Positions 1 to 7,785 are shown, counted from the first letter of the stretch. The stretch: DNA of 52,978 nt from Bacillus sp. EB600 (GCF_024494385.1 NZ_JAEVLT010000032.1:1-52978), one strand, 5' to 3'. Program-made: numbers and translations. Notes: generated from the letters alone by a model not told the origin.

Positions 1-148
1 TCGAAAAGCGGAAGCGTCCGGTTAGCGACGTATGGACTGGAGTGCTTCGACTGAGATAAAGGAAACACGAAGAGCGTAAGCGATTCGATGTTGACTTATC
101 GTAGGGAGAAGTACGAAGTACACTAGTCGCTGGACGCTGGAGCTAGAC
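1..148 (-). repeat. Mosaic interspersed repeat, copy 1 (reverse orientation, truncated by window edge)
   Basis: This stretch is the reverse complement of the element seen at 10581, 16843, 28745, 32721 and 37798. It starts with the tail (cgaaaagcggaagcg) and ends with the head (agcgcc..agctagac in this orientation). It contains the shared core 'cgaagtacactagtcgctgg'. It lies directly upstream of the 5S gene, where a 23S-5S spacer would be expected; no 23S sequence is recognisable inside the window. Confidence 0.8.
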
Positions 149-196
149 AAAATGAGTAAAGCGAACTCGTTCTTATACTTCTTCTATATTATCTAG

Positions 197-219
197 TTTT
201 GAGGGAATGAGCCTCAAAA
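197..219 (+). other. Hairpin just upstream of 5S rRNA
   Basis: A perfect 8-bp stem (ttttgagg / cctcaaaa) with a 7-nt loop ends 4 nt before the mature 5S start. The preceding 'atctagttttgag' text is typical of Bacillus 23S-5S spacers. It may form part of the precursor processing structure; that role is inferred. Confidence 0.55.
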
Positions 220-223
220 GTAG

Positions 224-340
224 TCTGGTAACAATGGCGAGAAGGTCACACCCGTTCCCATACCGAACACGGAAGTTAAGCTTCTGGAGCGCCGATGGTA
301 GTTGGGACGCAAGTCCCTGTGAGAGTAGGACGTTGCCAGG
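224..340 (+). rRNA. rrf: 5S ribosomal RNA
   Basis: The stretch is about 117 nt long and carries the near-invariant Bacillus 5S segments ggtcacacccgttcccatac, cgaacacggaagttaagc and gccgatggtagt. The 5' tctggtaac and 3' cgttgccagg ends pair to close helix I. It is the last gene of an rRNA operon that lies mostly outside the window and is followed by a strong terminator. The exact ends are estimated to within a few bases. Confidence 0.97.
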
Positions 341-347
341 CGAATGT

Positions 348-376
348 AGGACAACCTGATCGGGGTTGTCCTTTTT
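348..376 (+). terminator. rrn operon terminator
   Basis: Stem aggacaacc / ggttgtcct with a 7-nt loop, followed by a T-run. It lies 8 nt after the 5S gene. Confidence 0.93.
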
Positions 377-622
377 GTACGCTTAAAATTTAGAAGTTAA
401 CATGCTTTTACGCCTCACGAATGAAAAAGACATGGTTAAAAGTGTAAGCATTAATCTAAAATAGTTAAATATTTTTTAAAACAATAAGAAACTTTCATTT
501 AAACTGAATAAAAATACAAAAAGTACGAAGTTTTGTAAGAAATGCAGAATAGACATACACCCAAATGCACGAGGTAACATAAAATAAAATGAGGGTCTAA
601 ACGAAAAAATATTCTTAAAATT
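377..622. other. AT-rich intergenic region, no gene seen
   Basis: About 245 bp of AT-rich sequence between the rrn terminator and the csfB promoter. I see no credible coding frame, repeat copy or strong hairpin here. A 61-codon minus-strand frame across it is low-complexity and has no ribosome binding site. Confidence 0.5.
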
Positions 623-651
623 GTATGCAAATAATTAACCTGGAAAGAATG
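623..651 (+). promoter_or_regulatory. Sigma-F-type promoter of csfB
   Basis: The -35 is gtatg (consensus GYATA) and the -10 is ggaaagaatg, a full match to GGNNANAHTR, with 14 bp between them. csfB is a known sigma-F gene in B. subtilis. The predicted start of transcription (about 657-659) leaves only a very short leader before the TTG start at 672. Confidence 0.7.
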
Positions 652-671
652 GGTGTATGGAGGTGGGGAAT

Positions 672-875
672 TTGAGTTCACCATTAGTACAGCGTCAGTA
701 TGGAGAAAGGTGTGTTATTTGTGAGCAAATGAAGTCAAAAGGAATACATCTATACACATCTTTTATTTGTACTGATTGTGAAAAGGATTTAATTCATACG
801 GAAATTAGTAATCCAAAATATAAATACTATCTAAAACAGCTTAGAAAAATAACAACTCCAGAAATATTCTCATAA
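672..875 (+). CDS. csfB: Anti-sigma-G factor Gin (CsfB)
   Basis: A 67-residue zinc-binding protein with two CxxC pairs (CVIC and CTDC) about 20 residues apart, followed by the HLYTSFICTDCE-like core of Gin. In B. subtilis Gin is made in the forespore under sigma-F and holds sigma-G inactive until engulfment is complete. I chose the TTG start at 672: it has a strong ribosome binding site (ggaggtgggg, 659-668) at good spacing and gives a length close to the family's 64 residues. The in-frame ATG at 657 lies at or before the predicted transcription start. Its place right after an rRNA operon matches B. subtilis. xpaC and yaaN, which follow csfB there, are missing. Confidence 0.93.
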   Translation: MSSPLVQRQYGERCVICEQMKSKGIHLYTSFICTDCEKDLIHTEISNPKYKYYLKQLRKITTPEIFS

Positions 876-879
876 ACAT

Positions 880-905
880 AGTCCTTTAAGGGCTTATTTT
901 TTTTT
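880..905 (+). terminator. csfB terminator
   Basis: Short stem (agtcct / agggct, one G-T pair) followed by ten T residues interrupted by one A, 5 nt after the csfB stop. Confidence 0.75.
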
Positions 906-979
906 GAAAAAGAAAGCAGGAAACCGAATGATATATTTGTTAAAATAAATGAGACTATCAGAAGGAAGTATTAGTATAT

Positions 980-2419
980 ATGAATCAATTTAAAAAGCCT
1001 TTGTATAAAGCACTCACTGCCCATATTTATAATGATCCAATTTCTTTTCATGTACCGGGCCATAAATTTGGTAGGGTTTTTCCAAAAATTGAAGGTGCAT
1101 TTTTTGAGAAGATATTAAAAATCGATGCAACTGAGCTGTCAGGCTTAGACGATCTCCATTCCCCCGAGGGTCCGATTTTAGAGGCAGAGTCTTTATTAGC
1201 TAATTTATATAGCGTGAAAAACAGCTTTTTTCTGATTAACGGATCAACTGCGGGAAATTTAGTGATGGTTATGTCTGTATGTGAAGAAGATGATATTGTA
1301 CTAGTTCAACGAAACTGTCATAAGTCGATCTTAAATGCTTTGAAATTAGCAAAAGTAGAGCCTGTTTTTTTGGAACCAGACTATGATAAAGATTGGAAAA
1401 TAGCAGTTGGAGTTGATATTCAAACGGTTAAAGAGGCTATTACAGCCTACCCAAAAGCAAAGGCACTTATATTGACATACCCTAATTATTACGGAATTGC
1501 CTATGAGCTCAAAGAAATGATCGAGCTTGCACATCAGCGCCATATTCCTGTTCTGGTCGATGAAGCACATGGTGCACATTTTATTCTCGGTGATCCCTTT
1601 CCCCCATCAGCCGTAAAGCTGGGGGCTGATTTGGTCGTACAGTCTGCTCATAAAACACTCCCCGCAATGACAATGGGGTCTTATTTACATTATAATAGTG
1701 ACTTAATTGATGTTCAGATTGTAATGGAGTACTTACATATCTTCCAATCAAGCAGCCCTTCCTATCCAATTATGGCATCGTTGGATCTGGCAAGATATTA
1801 TTTGGCTACCTACGAAAGCAGTGATATTGCTTTATTGGAAAAAGAAATTCAATCTTTTAAAGAAGGACTTGCTGATATTCCTAGTATTAGGGTTCTTCCC
1901 TATTCCGGTACAGGTGATCTGTTAAAGGTAACGATCCAGTCAACCTGCGGACATAGTGGACTTTCCCTTCAAAAAAGGCTTGAAGCAGTAGGGATATTCA
2001 CAGAGTTAGCTGATCCTTACAACATATTGTTTGTCCTGCCGTTAGTAAAGGAAACACAAATATACCCTCTTAAAGAAGCCTTGGCAAAAATAAAAGCGGC
2101 ATTTGCAGGTATTTCTTCTACACGAATGATGGAGATTATTCCTCGTAAAAACAAGCAGATTTCTTCCTTAACCGTTGGGTATAAAGAGATGAAAAATTTC
2201 GAGGTAATTGATATATCGCTATCAGAAGCGGCCGGAATGGTCGCAGCCGAAATGATAATTCCATATCCTCCGGGCATACCATTGCTTTTACAGGGTGAAA
2301 AAATTACCCAAGATAGGCTGGAAGGCTTAATAAGATTGATAAACGATCAAGCAAAATTTCAAGGTGGATCAAGCCTTAAACAAAATAAGATAAAGGTATT
2401 TGATACAAAGGAAAAATAA
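980..2419 (+). CDS. yaaO: Orn/Lys/Arg decarboxylase family protein, YaaO
   Basis: A 479-residue PLP-dependent fold-type I enzyme of the bacterial ornithine/lysine/arginine decarboxylase family. Visible motifs are FHVPGHKFG near the N-terminus, DEAHGAH in the middle and SAHKTLPAMT, whose Lys (about residue 224) should carry PLP. The C-terminal decarboxylase domain includes the PYPPGIP segment typical of the group. The true substrate of YaaO is not settled; it is a paralogue of SpeA (arginine decarboxylase). The gene lies 12 bp before tmk, so the two are probably co-transcribed, as in B. subtilis. No strong promoter is visible upstream; the start is ATG 980. Confidence 0.9.
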   Translation: MNQFKKPLYKALTAHIYNDPISFHVPGHKFGRVFPKIEGAFFEKILKIDATELSGLDDLHSPEGPILEAESLLANLYSVKNSFFLINGSTAGNLVMVMSVCEEDDIVLVQRNCHKSILNALKLAKVEPVFLEPDYDKDWKIAVGVDIQTVKEAITAYPKAKALILTYPNYYGIAYELKEMIELAHQRHIPVLVDEAHGAHFILGDPFPPSAVKLGADLVVQSAHKTLPAMTMGSYLHYNSDLIDVQIVMEYLHIFQSSSPSYPIMASLDLARYYLATYESSDIALLEKEIQSFKEGLADIPSIRVLPYSGTGDLLKVTIQSTCGHSGLSLQKRLEAVGIFTELADPYNILFVLPLVKETQIYPLKEALAKIKAAFAGISSTRMMEIIPRKNKQISSLTVGYKEMKNFEVIDISLSEAAGMVAAEMIIPYPPGIPLLLQGEKITQDRLEGLIRLINDQAKFQGGSSLKQNKIKVFDTKEK

Positions 2420-2431
2420 AGGAGTAAGTAT

Positions 2432-3058
2432 ATGACTAAGGGAATTTTTATTACATTTGAAGGGCCGGAGGGTGCTGGAAAAACAACCATTATCAGCATG
2501 CTGGCAAAAAGGCTGGAGAATTCTTTGCTAACAAGGGAACCAGGTGGAATTGATATAGCTGAACAGATTCGCAGTGTGATTTTGGCGAAGGAAAATACAG
2601 CAATGGACGCACGGACAGAAGCCCTTCTTTATGCGGCGGCAAGAAGACAGCACCTTGTCGAAAAGGTGAGGCCTGCTTTGGAGGAAGGAAAAATTGTATT
2701 ATGCGATCGATTTGTTGACAGTTCACTTGCTTACCAAGGATATGCACGAGGTTTAGGGATTGAAGAGGTTCTCGGGATTAATAAGTTTGCCATTTTGGAC
2801 ATGATGCCTGAGCTAACGTTATATTTTGATATTGAACCTGAATTAGGTTTTCAGCGGATCAGTAAAAATAAAGGCAGGGAAGTAAACCGCCTTGATTTAG
2901 AGTCACTCGATTTTCACCATAAAGTACGTTCAGGCTACCAGCTATTATTGGAGCGTTTCCCAGAAAGGATCGTAAAAATTGATGCGTCAAGAAGTCTTGA
3001 AGAGGTGTTAGAGGACGCAGCCAAAGTTATCGAAGTTCGATTAAACAAAGAAGCCTAA
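2432..3058 (+). CDS. tmk: Thymidylate kinase
   Basis: A 208-residue dTMP kinase that makes dTDP for DNA synthesis. The P-loop EGPEGAGKTT is at residues 10-19. The DRF motif (CDRFVDSSLAYQG) and the LTREPGG segment that binds dTMP are intact. The ATG at 2432 is preceded by aaggagtaag. The gene opens the conserved tmk-darA-holB-ricT-yabA run. Its stop codon lies inside a strong terminator hairpin, so the downstream genes use their own promoter at 3139. Confidence 0.97.
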   Translation: MTKGIFITFEGPEGAGKTTIISMLAKRLENSLLTREPGGIDIAEQIRSVILAKENTAMDARTEALLYAAARRQHLVEKVRPALEEGKIVLCDRFVDSSLAYQGYARGLGIEEVLGINKFAILDMMPELTLYFDIEPELGFQRISKNKGREVNRLDLESLDFHHKVRSGYQLLLERFPERIVKIDASRSLEEVLEDAAKVIEVRLNKEA

Positions 3059-3079
3059 CCAAGGCTTCTTTTGCTTTTG
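3047..3079 (+). terminator. tmk terminator
   Basis: A 10-bp stem (aaagaagcct / aggcttcttt) with a 5-nt loop and a trailing T-rich tract. The left arm overlaps the tmk stop codon. Confidence 0.88.
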
Positions 3080-3119
3080 AAACAGTCATTGCTTGGAGGT
3101 ACCGTCAATTCTACAGAAT

Positions 3120-3137
3120 GTATTACGATAGTAATAC
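3120..3137. promoter_or_regulatory. Perfect inverted repeat at the darA promoter
   Basis: gtattac - gata - gtaatac, a 7-bp perfect dyad over the -35 region of the darA promoter. It could be an operator for an unidentified regulator; no T-tract follows, so it is not a terminator. Confidence 0.5.
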
Positions 3138-3138
3138 C

Positions 3139-3147
3139 TGTTATAAT
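3139..3147 (+). promoter_or_regulatory. Extended -10 sigma-A promoter of darA
   Basis: TGtTATAAT, a perfect extended -10. The -35 region is poor, which is usual for this class. It lies 45 bp before the darA start. Confidence 0.7.
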
Positions 3148-3192
3148 AAAGGCAAGTCTATATCGGTGAAACAATAACAGGAGTTGAATAAA

Positions 3193-3522
3193 ATGAAGTT
3201 AATAGTGGCAGTTGTTCAGGACCAGGACAGTAATCGTTTATCAAAGGCATTGATGGATCATAATTTTAGAACAACGAAGCTTGCAACTACAGGGGGCTTC
3301 TTGCGGTCGGGGAACACAACCTTTTTGATCGGAACGGAAGATATCCGTGTAGATAAGGCCTTGCAGATTATTCAGGAGAATTGCAGGTCAAGGGACCAAT
3401 TGGTTGCTCCGCTTTCCTCAATGGGGGGAAATGTTGACTCTTACGTTCCAAAGCCGATTGATGTGGAAGTAGGAGGAGCAACAGTGTTTGTCCTTCCAGT
3501 AGATCAGTTTCTTCACTTTTAA
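3193..3522 (+). CDS. darA: Cyclic-di-AMP receptor protein DarA (PII-like)
   Basis: A 109-residue protein nearly identical in pattern to B. subtilis DarA/YaaQ: MKLIVAVVQDQD start, LATTGGFLRSGNTTFLIG loop, and GGATVFVLPVDQF end. DarA is a trimeric PII-like protein that binds c-di-AMP; its downstream target is unknown. I chose ATG 3193 over the TTG at 3184 because it matches the family length of 109 and has aggag at 9 nt. It follows an extended -10 promoter with a dyad. yaaR, which sits between darA and holB in B. subtilis, is absent; only about 50 bp separate the two genes here. Confidence 0.96.
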   Translation: MKLIVAVVQDQDSNRLSKALMDHNFRTTKLATTGGFLRSGNTTFLIGTEDIRVDKALQIIQENCRSRDQLVAPLSSMGGNVDSYVPKPIDVEVGGATVFVLPVDQFLHF

Positions 3523-3574
3523 AAGTGGTTGATTCGGTAATATTGCTAATTTAAACGGTAAGAGAGTGATTATA

Positions 3575-4582
3575 GTGGAAAAAACATGGGTCCAACTTGA
3601 ACAGCTTCAGCCAATAGTGTTAACAATGATGAAAAATAGTATATTGAAAAATAGGGTGGCGCATGCCTATCTATTAGAAGGCATGCGCGGGACCGGTAAA
3701 CGGGAAACAGCAATGTTATTAGCGAAGTCACTGTTATGTAAAGCACCGATAGACGGCTATCAGCCATGTGAGCATTGTGTTAATTGCAAACGAGTAAATA
3801 ATGGCAACCACCCGGATGTTCATATTGTTGAGCCTGATGGTTTATCAATAAAGAAACAGCAGATTAGGGAATTGCAGGAGGAGTTTTCAAAAAAAGCTGT
3901 CGAATCTACAAGAAAGATCTATATGATTGTCCATGCGGATAAAATGTCCGTTAGTGCATCTAATAGTTTATTAAAATTCCTTGAAGAACCGAGCCCTCAA
4001 ACAGTTGCCTTCCTTTTAACGGAACAACTTCAGCAAATATTACCGACCATACTATCCAGGTGCCAGGTTTTATCATTTAAGCAATTACTACCAAATGTCA
4101 TGGCCAAGCAATTAGTGGAAAACGGCGTTAATCCTGAAAACGCTTTGTTATTAGCGCATTTGACGAATAATCCAGAAGAGGCAATTGCATTAAATGTCGA
4201 TGATTGGTTTGCACAAGCTCAAAAAATAGTGTTAAAATTATATGAAGTGTTGAAAAAAAATAGTCTTGAGGCAATGGTTCAGCTTCAAGGTGAATGGCAT
4301 CAGCACTTCAAGGAAAAAGAGCAGATTGATCATGGTTTAGATCTTTTACTTCTTATTTTCAAGGATTTATTATATATACAACTAGAGAAACAAGAGCAGG
4401 TTGTTTATAAAAAGGAATTGGAGCAGTTAAGACAATCTGCTTTAAAGGTATCAAGTCGGCGTCTGGCAGAGCAGATGTCAGCGATTCTCGAGGCAAAGAG
4501 AAAGTTGCAAGCCAATATGAATTCCCAGCTGTTAATGGAACAGCTTGTGTTAAAGTTGCAGGAGGGATCTACATTTGTATGA
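3575..4582 (+). CDS. holB: DNA polymerase III subunit delta prime
   Basis: A clamp-loader subunit of about 335 residues. It has a P-loop-like segment (GMRGTGKRE, about residues 36-44), four zinc-binding cysteines (one in LLCKAP and three in CEHCVNCKR), the NSLLKFLEEPS motif and the SRCQ sensor/arginine-finger motif. It works with the tau and delta subunits to load the beta clamp. The start is uncertain: GTG 3575 and GTG 3566 are in frame, and neither has a strong ribosome binding site. The 3' end overlaps ricT by 8 nt, which points to translational coupling. Confidence 0.95.
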   Translation: MEKTWVQLEQLQPIVLTMMKNSILKNRVAHAYLLEGMRGTGKRETAMLLAKSLLCKAPIDGYQPCEHCVNCKRVNNGNHPDVHIVEPDGLSIKKQQIRELQEEFSKKAVESTRKIYMIVHADKMSVSASNSLLKFLEEPSPQTVAFLLTEQLQQILPTILSRCQVLSFKQLLPNVMAKQLVENGVNPENALLLAHLTNNPEEAIALNVDDWFAQAQKIVLKLYEVLKKNSLEAMVQLQGEWHQHFKEKEQIDHGLDLLLLIFKDLLYIQLEKQEQVVYKKELEQLRQSALKVSSRRLAEQMSAILEAKRKLQANMNSQLLMEQLVLKLQEGSTFV

Positions 4583-5402
4583 TGTTGTAGGAGTACGCTT
4601 TAAAAAAGCGGGTAAAATCTATTATTTTGATCCCGGTGACCTCTCAATTCAAAAAAACGACTTTGTGATCGTGGAAACGGTACGCGGTGTTGAACATGGC
4701 AAGGTTGTCATTGCCAAGAAACAGGTAGGCGAGCACGATATCGTCCTTCCATTGAAAAAAGTTGTTCGAATTGCAGATCAAAAGGATCGTATGATTGTTG
4801 AAGAAAACAAACAAGCTGCTGAGGAAGCCTACCAGGTTTGCAATGAAAAGGTGAATGAGCATCAGCTCGATATGAAGCTAGTTGATGTTGAATATACATT
4901 TGATCGAAATAAAATTATCTTTTACTTTACTGCGGACGGCAGGGTTGACTTTCGTGAACTTGTAAAAGATTTAGCAGCAATATTCCGGACAAGAATTGAA
5001 CTGCGTCAGATTGGTGTCCGGGATGAGGCCAAGATGTTAGGTGGGATTGGTCCATGTGGAAGAATGCTTTGTTGTTCTACATTTTTAGGTGATTTTGATC
5101 CGGTTTCAATTAAAATGGCCAAGGATCAAAACTTATCTTTGAATCCTACCAAGATTTCTGGTTTATGTGGAAGACTAATGTGCTGTTTGAAGTATGAAAA
5201 TGATGAGTATGAAACAGCAAAGGAGCAGCTTCCTGATCTAGGAGAAATCATTGCCACTCCACACGGTACGGGTAAAGTCGTGGGATTAAATTTATTAGAG
5301 CGAGTACTTCAGGTGGAGCTAAAGGAACAAGATCGTGTTCTCGAATATACATTGGATGAAATCATTAAAGAGGGCGCCTTTTCTATACAATCCACAGAGT
5401 AA
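4575..5402 (+). CDS. ricT: RicT, subunit of the Ric (YaaT/YlbF/YmcA) complex
   Basis: A 275-residue PSP1-domain protein. Conserved cysteine clusters appear in GGIGPCGRMLCCSTFLG and SGLCGRLMCCLKYE. In B. subtilis the complex binds iron-sulfur clusters and acts with RNase Y in mRNA maturation, and it influences Spo0A phosphorylation, competence and biofilm formation. The start is TTG 4575, preceded by aggaggga at 4559-4566 with 8 nt spacing; it overlaps holB by 8 nt. The N-terminus MYDVVGVRFKKAGKIYYFDP agrees with the family. Confidence 0.96.
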   Translation: MYDVVGVRFKKAGKIYYFDPGDLSIQKNDFVIVETVRGVEHGKVVIAKKQVGEHDIVLPLKKVVRIADQKDRMIVEENKQAAEEAYQVCNEKVNEHQLDMKLVDVEYTFDRNKIIFYFTADGRVDFRELVKDLAAIFRTRIELRQIGVRDEAKMLGGIGPCGRMLCCSTFLGDFDPVSIKMAKDQNLSLNPTKISGLCGRLMCCLKYENDEYETAKEQLPDLGEIIATPHGTGKVVGLNLLERVLQVELKEQDRVLEYTLDEIIKEGAFSIQSTE

Positions 5403-5415
5403 TGAGGTGGAAGAC

Positions 5416-5796
5416 GTGGATAAAAAAGAAATCTTTGATTCAGTAAGTAATATGGAAACCCAGATTGGTAATCTTTATCAACAGCTTGGAGAATTTAAGA
5501 CGCATTTAGCTGAAATACTAGAGGAGAATCAATCGCTAAAGCTTGAAAATGAGAACTTAAGACACCTTCTAGCTTCAACAGGAAAACTTGAAGACAAGAA
5601 AAGATCGGAAAAAGGCAATGGGAACAGTCATGCTGAACATCCGGTGGTATTGGATAAACCTTTTGATATTGGTGAGGGGTATGATAATCTTGCCCGTCTT
5701 TACCATGAAGGCTTTCATATTTGCAGCTTACATTTTGGAAGCCTGCGAAAAGAGGGAGATTGTCTATTCTGTCTTTCTTTTCTCAACAAAAAATAA
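5416..5796 (+). CDS. yabA: Initiation-control protein YabA
   Basis: A 126-residue regulator that bridges DnaA and the DnaN clamp and restrains replication initiation. The N-terminal half is a leucine-rich coiled coil (EIFDSVSNMETQIGNLYQQL onward). The C-terminal half holds the zinc-binding segment GFHICSLHFGSLRKEGDC-LFC and the family end FCLSFLNKK. The start is GTG 5416, with gaggtgg six bases upstream, and lies 13 nt after the ricT stop. The middle linker is a few residues longer than in B. subtilis (119 aa). Confidence 0.96.
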   Translation: MDKKEIFDSVSNMETQIGNLYQQLGEFKTHLAEILEENQSLKLENENLRHLLASTGKLEDKKRSEKGNGNSHAEHPVVLDKPFDIGEGYDNLARLYHEGFHICSLHFGSLRKEGDCLFCLSFLNKK

Positions 5797-5802
5797 TTGG
5801 AC

Positions 5803-5829
5803 GCCTTCCTATTAGGAAGGCTATTTTTT
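5803..5829 (+). terminator. Hairpin with T-tract between yabA and yabB
   Basis: Stem gccttccta / taggaaggc with a one-base centre (a 3-nt or larger loop in practice), then tattttttta. It lies between co-directional genes, so it may only attenuate transcription. Confidence 0.7.
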
Positions 5830-5856
5830 ACATCTTTTGAGGAGAATGTTACATCT

Positions 5857-6597
5857 ATGGTTAATTTAAAAGATGATGAACGATTAGACTATTTGCTTGC
5901 AGAGGATTTAAGGATCATCCAAAGTCCATCTGTATTTGCATTTTCGATTGATGCTGTGTTATTAGCGCGATTTGTTTATGTCCCGATTCAAAAGGGCAAC
6001 CTAATTGACCTATGCAGCGGTAATGGTGTGATTCCGTTTTTTTTAAGTACACGGACAAAAGGAAACATAACTGGAGTTGAGATTCAAGAACGTTTATTTG
6101 ATATGGCGCAAAGAAGTATTGAATATAACAGTCTTAAGGGTCAACTACAGATGATTCACGGTGATATTAAAGATATGCCCGAATTGCTTGGGTTTGGTAA
6201 ATATGATGTTGTAACATGCAATCCCCCATACTTTGTTACGCCATCGACGGGGGAAATAAATTTAAATGAGCATCTTGCGATTGCCAGGCATGAGATTTTA
6301 TGTACACTGGAGGATGCGGTGCGGGTATCGGGCCAATTGGTTAGACAAGGTGGTAAAGTTGCCTTTGTTCATCGGCCTGGGAGGTTAATCGAGATGGTTA
6401 GCCTGATGAAGCAGTATCGACTAGAGCCGAAGAGAATTCAATTTGTATACCCGAAAGAGGGTAAGGAAGCAAATACCCTATTGATTGAAGCCACAAAGGA
6501 TGGCAGTCCTGATTTAAAAGTTTTACCTCCCTTGTATGTTTATAATGAAAAAAATGAATACACAAAGGAGATTCGCGAGATTTTATATGGAGAATAA
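5857..6597 (+). CDS. yabB: tRNA1(Val) A37 N6-methyltransferase-like protein (YabB)
   Basis: A 246-residue class I SAM-dependent methyltransferase. Motif I is LIDLCSGNGVIPFFL and the adenine-specific catalytic motif is NPPYF. The family relative TrmN6 methylates A37 of tRNA-Val in E. coli; the substrate in Bacillus is inferred. The start is ATG 5857 behind a gaggagaa ribosome binding site. A longer in-frame version from 5797 begins inside the preceding hairpin and adds residues not seen in the family. The 3' end overlaps yazA by 11 nt. Confidence 0.9.
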   Translation: MVNLKDDERLDYLLAEDLRIIQSPSVFAFSIDAVLLARFVYVPIQKGNLIDLCSGNGVIPFFLSTRTKGNITGVEIQERLFDMAQRSIEYNSLKGQLQMIHGDIKDMPELLGFGKYDVVTCNPPYFVTPSTGEINLNEHLAIARHEILCTLEDAVRVSGQLVRQGGKVAFVHRPGRLIEMVSLMKQYRLEPKRIQFVYPKEGKEANTLLIEATKDGSPDLKVLPPLYVYNEKNEYTKEIREILYGE

Positions 6598-6874
6598 TCA
6601 ACATTTTTTTTATGTATTAACGTGTAAGGACGGAAGTTTTTATGGAGGCTACACCAATAATTTGGAACGCCGTATTAAGCTTCATAACGAAGGCAAGGGT
6701 GCTAAATACACAAGGGGACGAGGCCCTGTTACATTGACATACTATCAAGGCTTTTCAAGCAAAAGCGAGGCATTAAAGGCTGAATATCACTTTAAGCAGT
6801 TTACGCGAAAACAAAAAATTGAGTTTTTAAAAGAGGAAATGGGTGAATATGATGTGGCAGCAAAAAAGCTTTGA
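6587..6874 (+). CDS. yazA: GIY-YIG endonuclease-superfamily protein YazA
   Basis: A 95-residue UPF0213-type protein with one GIY-YIG domain: FFYVLTCKDGSFYGGYT at the start, then LERRI, the GKGAKYTRGRGPV loop and a LKAEYHFK helix. Family members are structure-like endonucleases of unknown target. I chose ATG 6587, which matches the short family N-terminus (MENNQHFFYVL). It overlaps yabB by 11 nt and rsmI by 23 nt, so the three are translated as one unit. No strong Shine-Dalgarno stands at the ideal distance. Confidence 0.9.
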   Translation: MENNQHFFYVLTCKDGSFYGGYTNNLERRIKLHNEGKGAKYTRGRGPVTLTYYQGFSSKSEALKAEYHFKQFTRKQKIEFLKEEMGEYDVAAKKL

Positions 6875-7730
6875 AAATGAAGACCAGAAGGGCATTCTTT
6901 ATTTAGTCCCAACCCCGATTGGAAATTTAGAGGATATGAGTTTCCGGGCGATCAGATTATTAAAGGAAGCTGATTTTATTGCCGCAGAGGATACAAGGAA
7001 TACGAAAAAGCTATGCAACTATTTTGAAATAAAGACGCCAATTATCAGCTATCATGAACATAATAAAGAATCCAGTGGGTTTAAACTTATGGAGAAGTTA
7101 AAAGAAGGCGTAAAAATTGCGCTTGTCAGTGATGCCGGCATGCCGACGATATCTGATCCAGGCTATGAGCTGGTTGCGGCTGCGGTGGAGGAAGGGCTGA
7201 CAGTGGTTCCATTGCCTGGGGCCAACGCCGCTATGACTGCCCTAATTGCGTCGGGACTGCCTTGCCAGCCATTTTATTTTTATGGCTTTTTAAATCGGCA
7301 GAAAAGGGAAAAGAAAAAGGAGTTAGAACAATTAAAAAAACAAACAGCAACGATTATTTTATATGAATCCCCACATCGCCTTAAGGAAACCTTGGCCACG
7401 ATAAAGGCGACTTTCGGTGACCGTAAAATCGTTCTTTGTCGAGAATTGACCAAAAAATATGAGGAATTTATTAGAGGCACAATATCAGAGGCAGTTTCCT
7501 GGGCTGACAACGAGGAAATCCGCGGTGAATTTTGCTTGATTGTTGAGGGTGCAGATGAACTTGATGATGAAGAAGAGGCAAGCTGGTGGGAACAGCTAAC
7601 TGTTGAAGAGCATGTAAATCATTATATTTCAACCCAAAACATTTCATCGAAGGAAGCAATCAAGCTGACAGCAAAAGACCGTGGCTTACATAAAAGAGAC
7701 GTTTATCAAGTATTTCATATCGAAAACTAA
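6852..7730 (+). CDS. rsmI: 16S rRNA (cytidine1402-2'-O)-methyltransferase RsmI
   Basis: A 292-residue tetrapyrrole-methylase-fold enzyme that 2'-O-methylates C1402 of 16S rRNA. Motifs visible are YLVPTPIGNLEDM, AAEDTRNTKKL, ALVSDAGMPTISDPGYE and PLPGANAAMTAL. I chose the ATG at 6852 (MWQQKSFEN), which lines up with the B. subtilis protein and its length of 292. ATG 6849 and GTG 6843 are also in frame, and gagga at 6833 fits the GTG better. It is the last gene of the run and ends in a symmetric terminator shared with abrB. Confidence 0.95.
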   Translation: MWQQKSFENEDQKGILYLVPTPIGNLEDMSFRAIRLLKEADFIAAEDTRNTKKLCNYFEIKTPIISYHEHNKESSGFKLMEKLKEGVKIALVSDAGMPTISDPGYELVAAAVEEGLTVVPLPGANAAMTALIASGLPCQPFYFYGFLNRQKREKKKELEQLKKQTATIILYESPHRLKETLATIKATFGDRKIVLCRELTKKYEEFIRGTISEAVSWADNEEIRGEFCLIVEGADELDDEEEASWWEQLTVEEHVNHYISTQNISSKEAIKLTAKDRGLHKRDVYQVFHIEN

Positions 7731-7761
7731 AAAAGCTTCTCCATTTTGGAGAAGCTTTTTT
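7730..7761. terminator. Bidirectional terminator between rsmI and abrB
   Basis: A 13-bp perfect stem (aaaaagcttctcc / ggagaagcttttt) with A-run and T-run on either side. It can terminate the + strand rsmI transcript and the - strand abrB transcript, which converge here. Confidence 0.93.
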
Positions 7762-7785
7762 AGTACGTTCCTTAATTCTTTGTTA

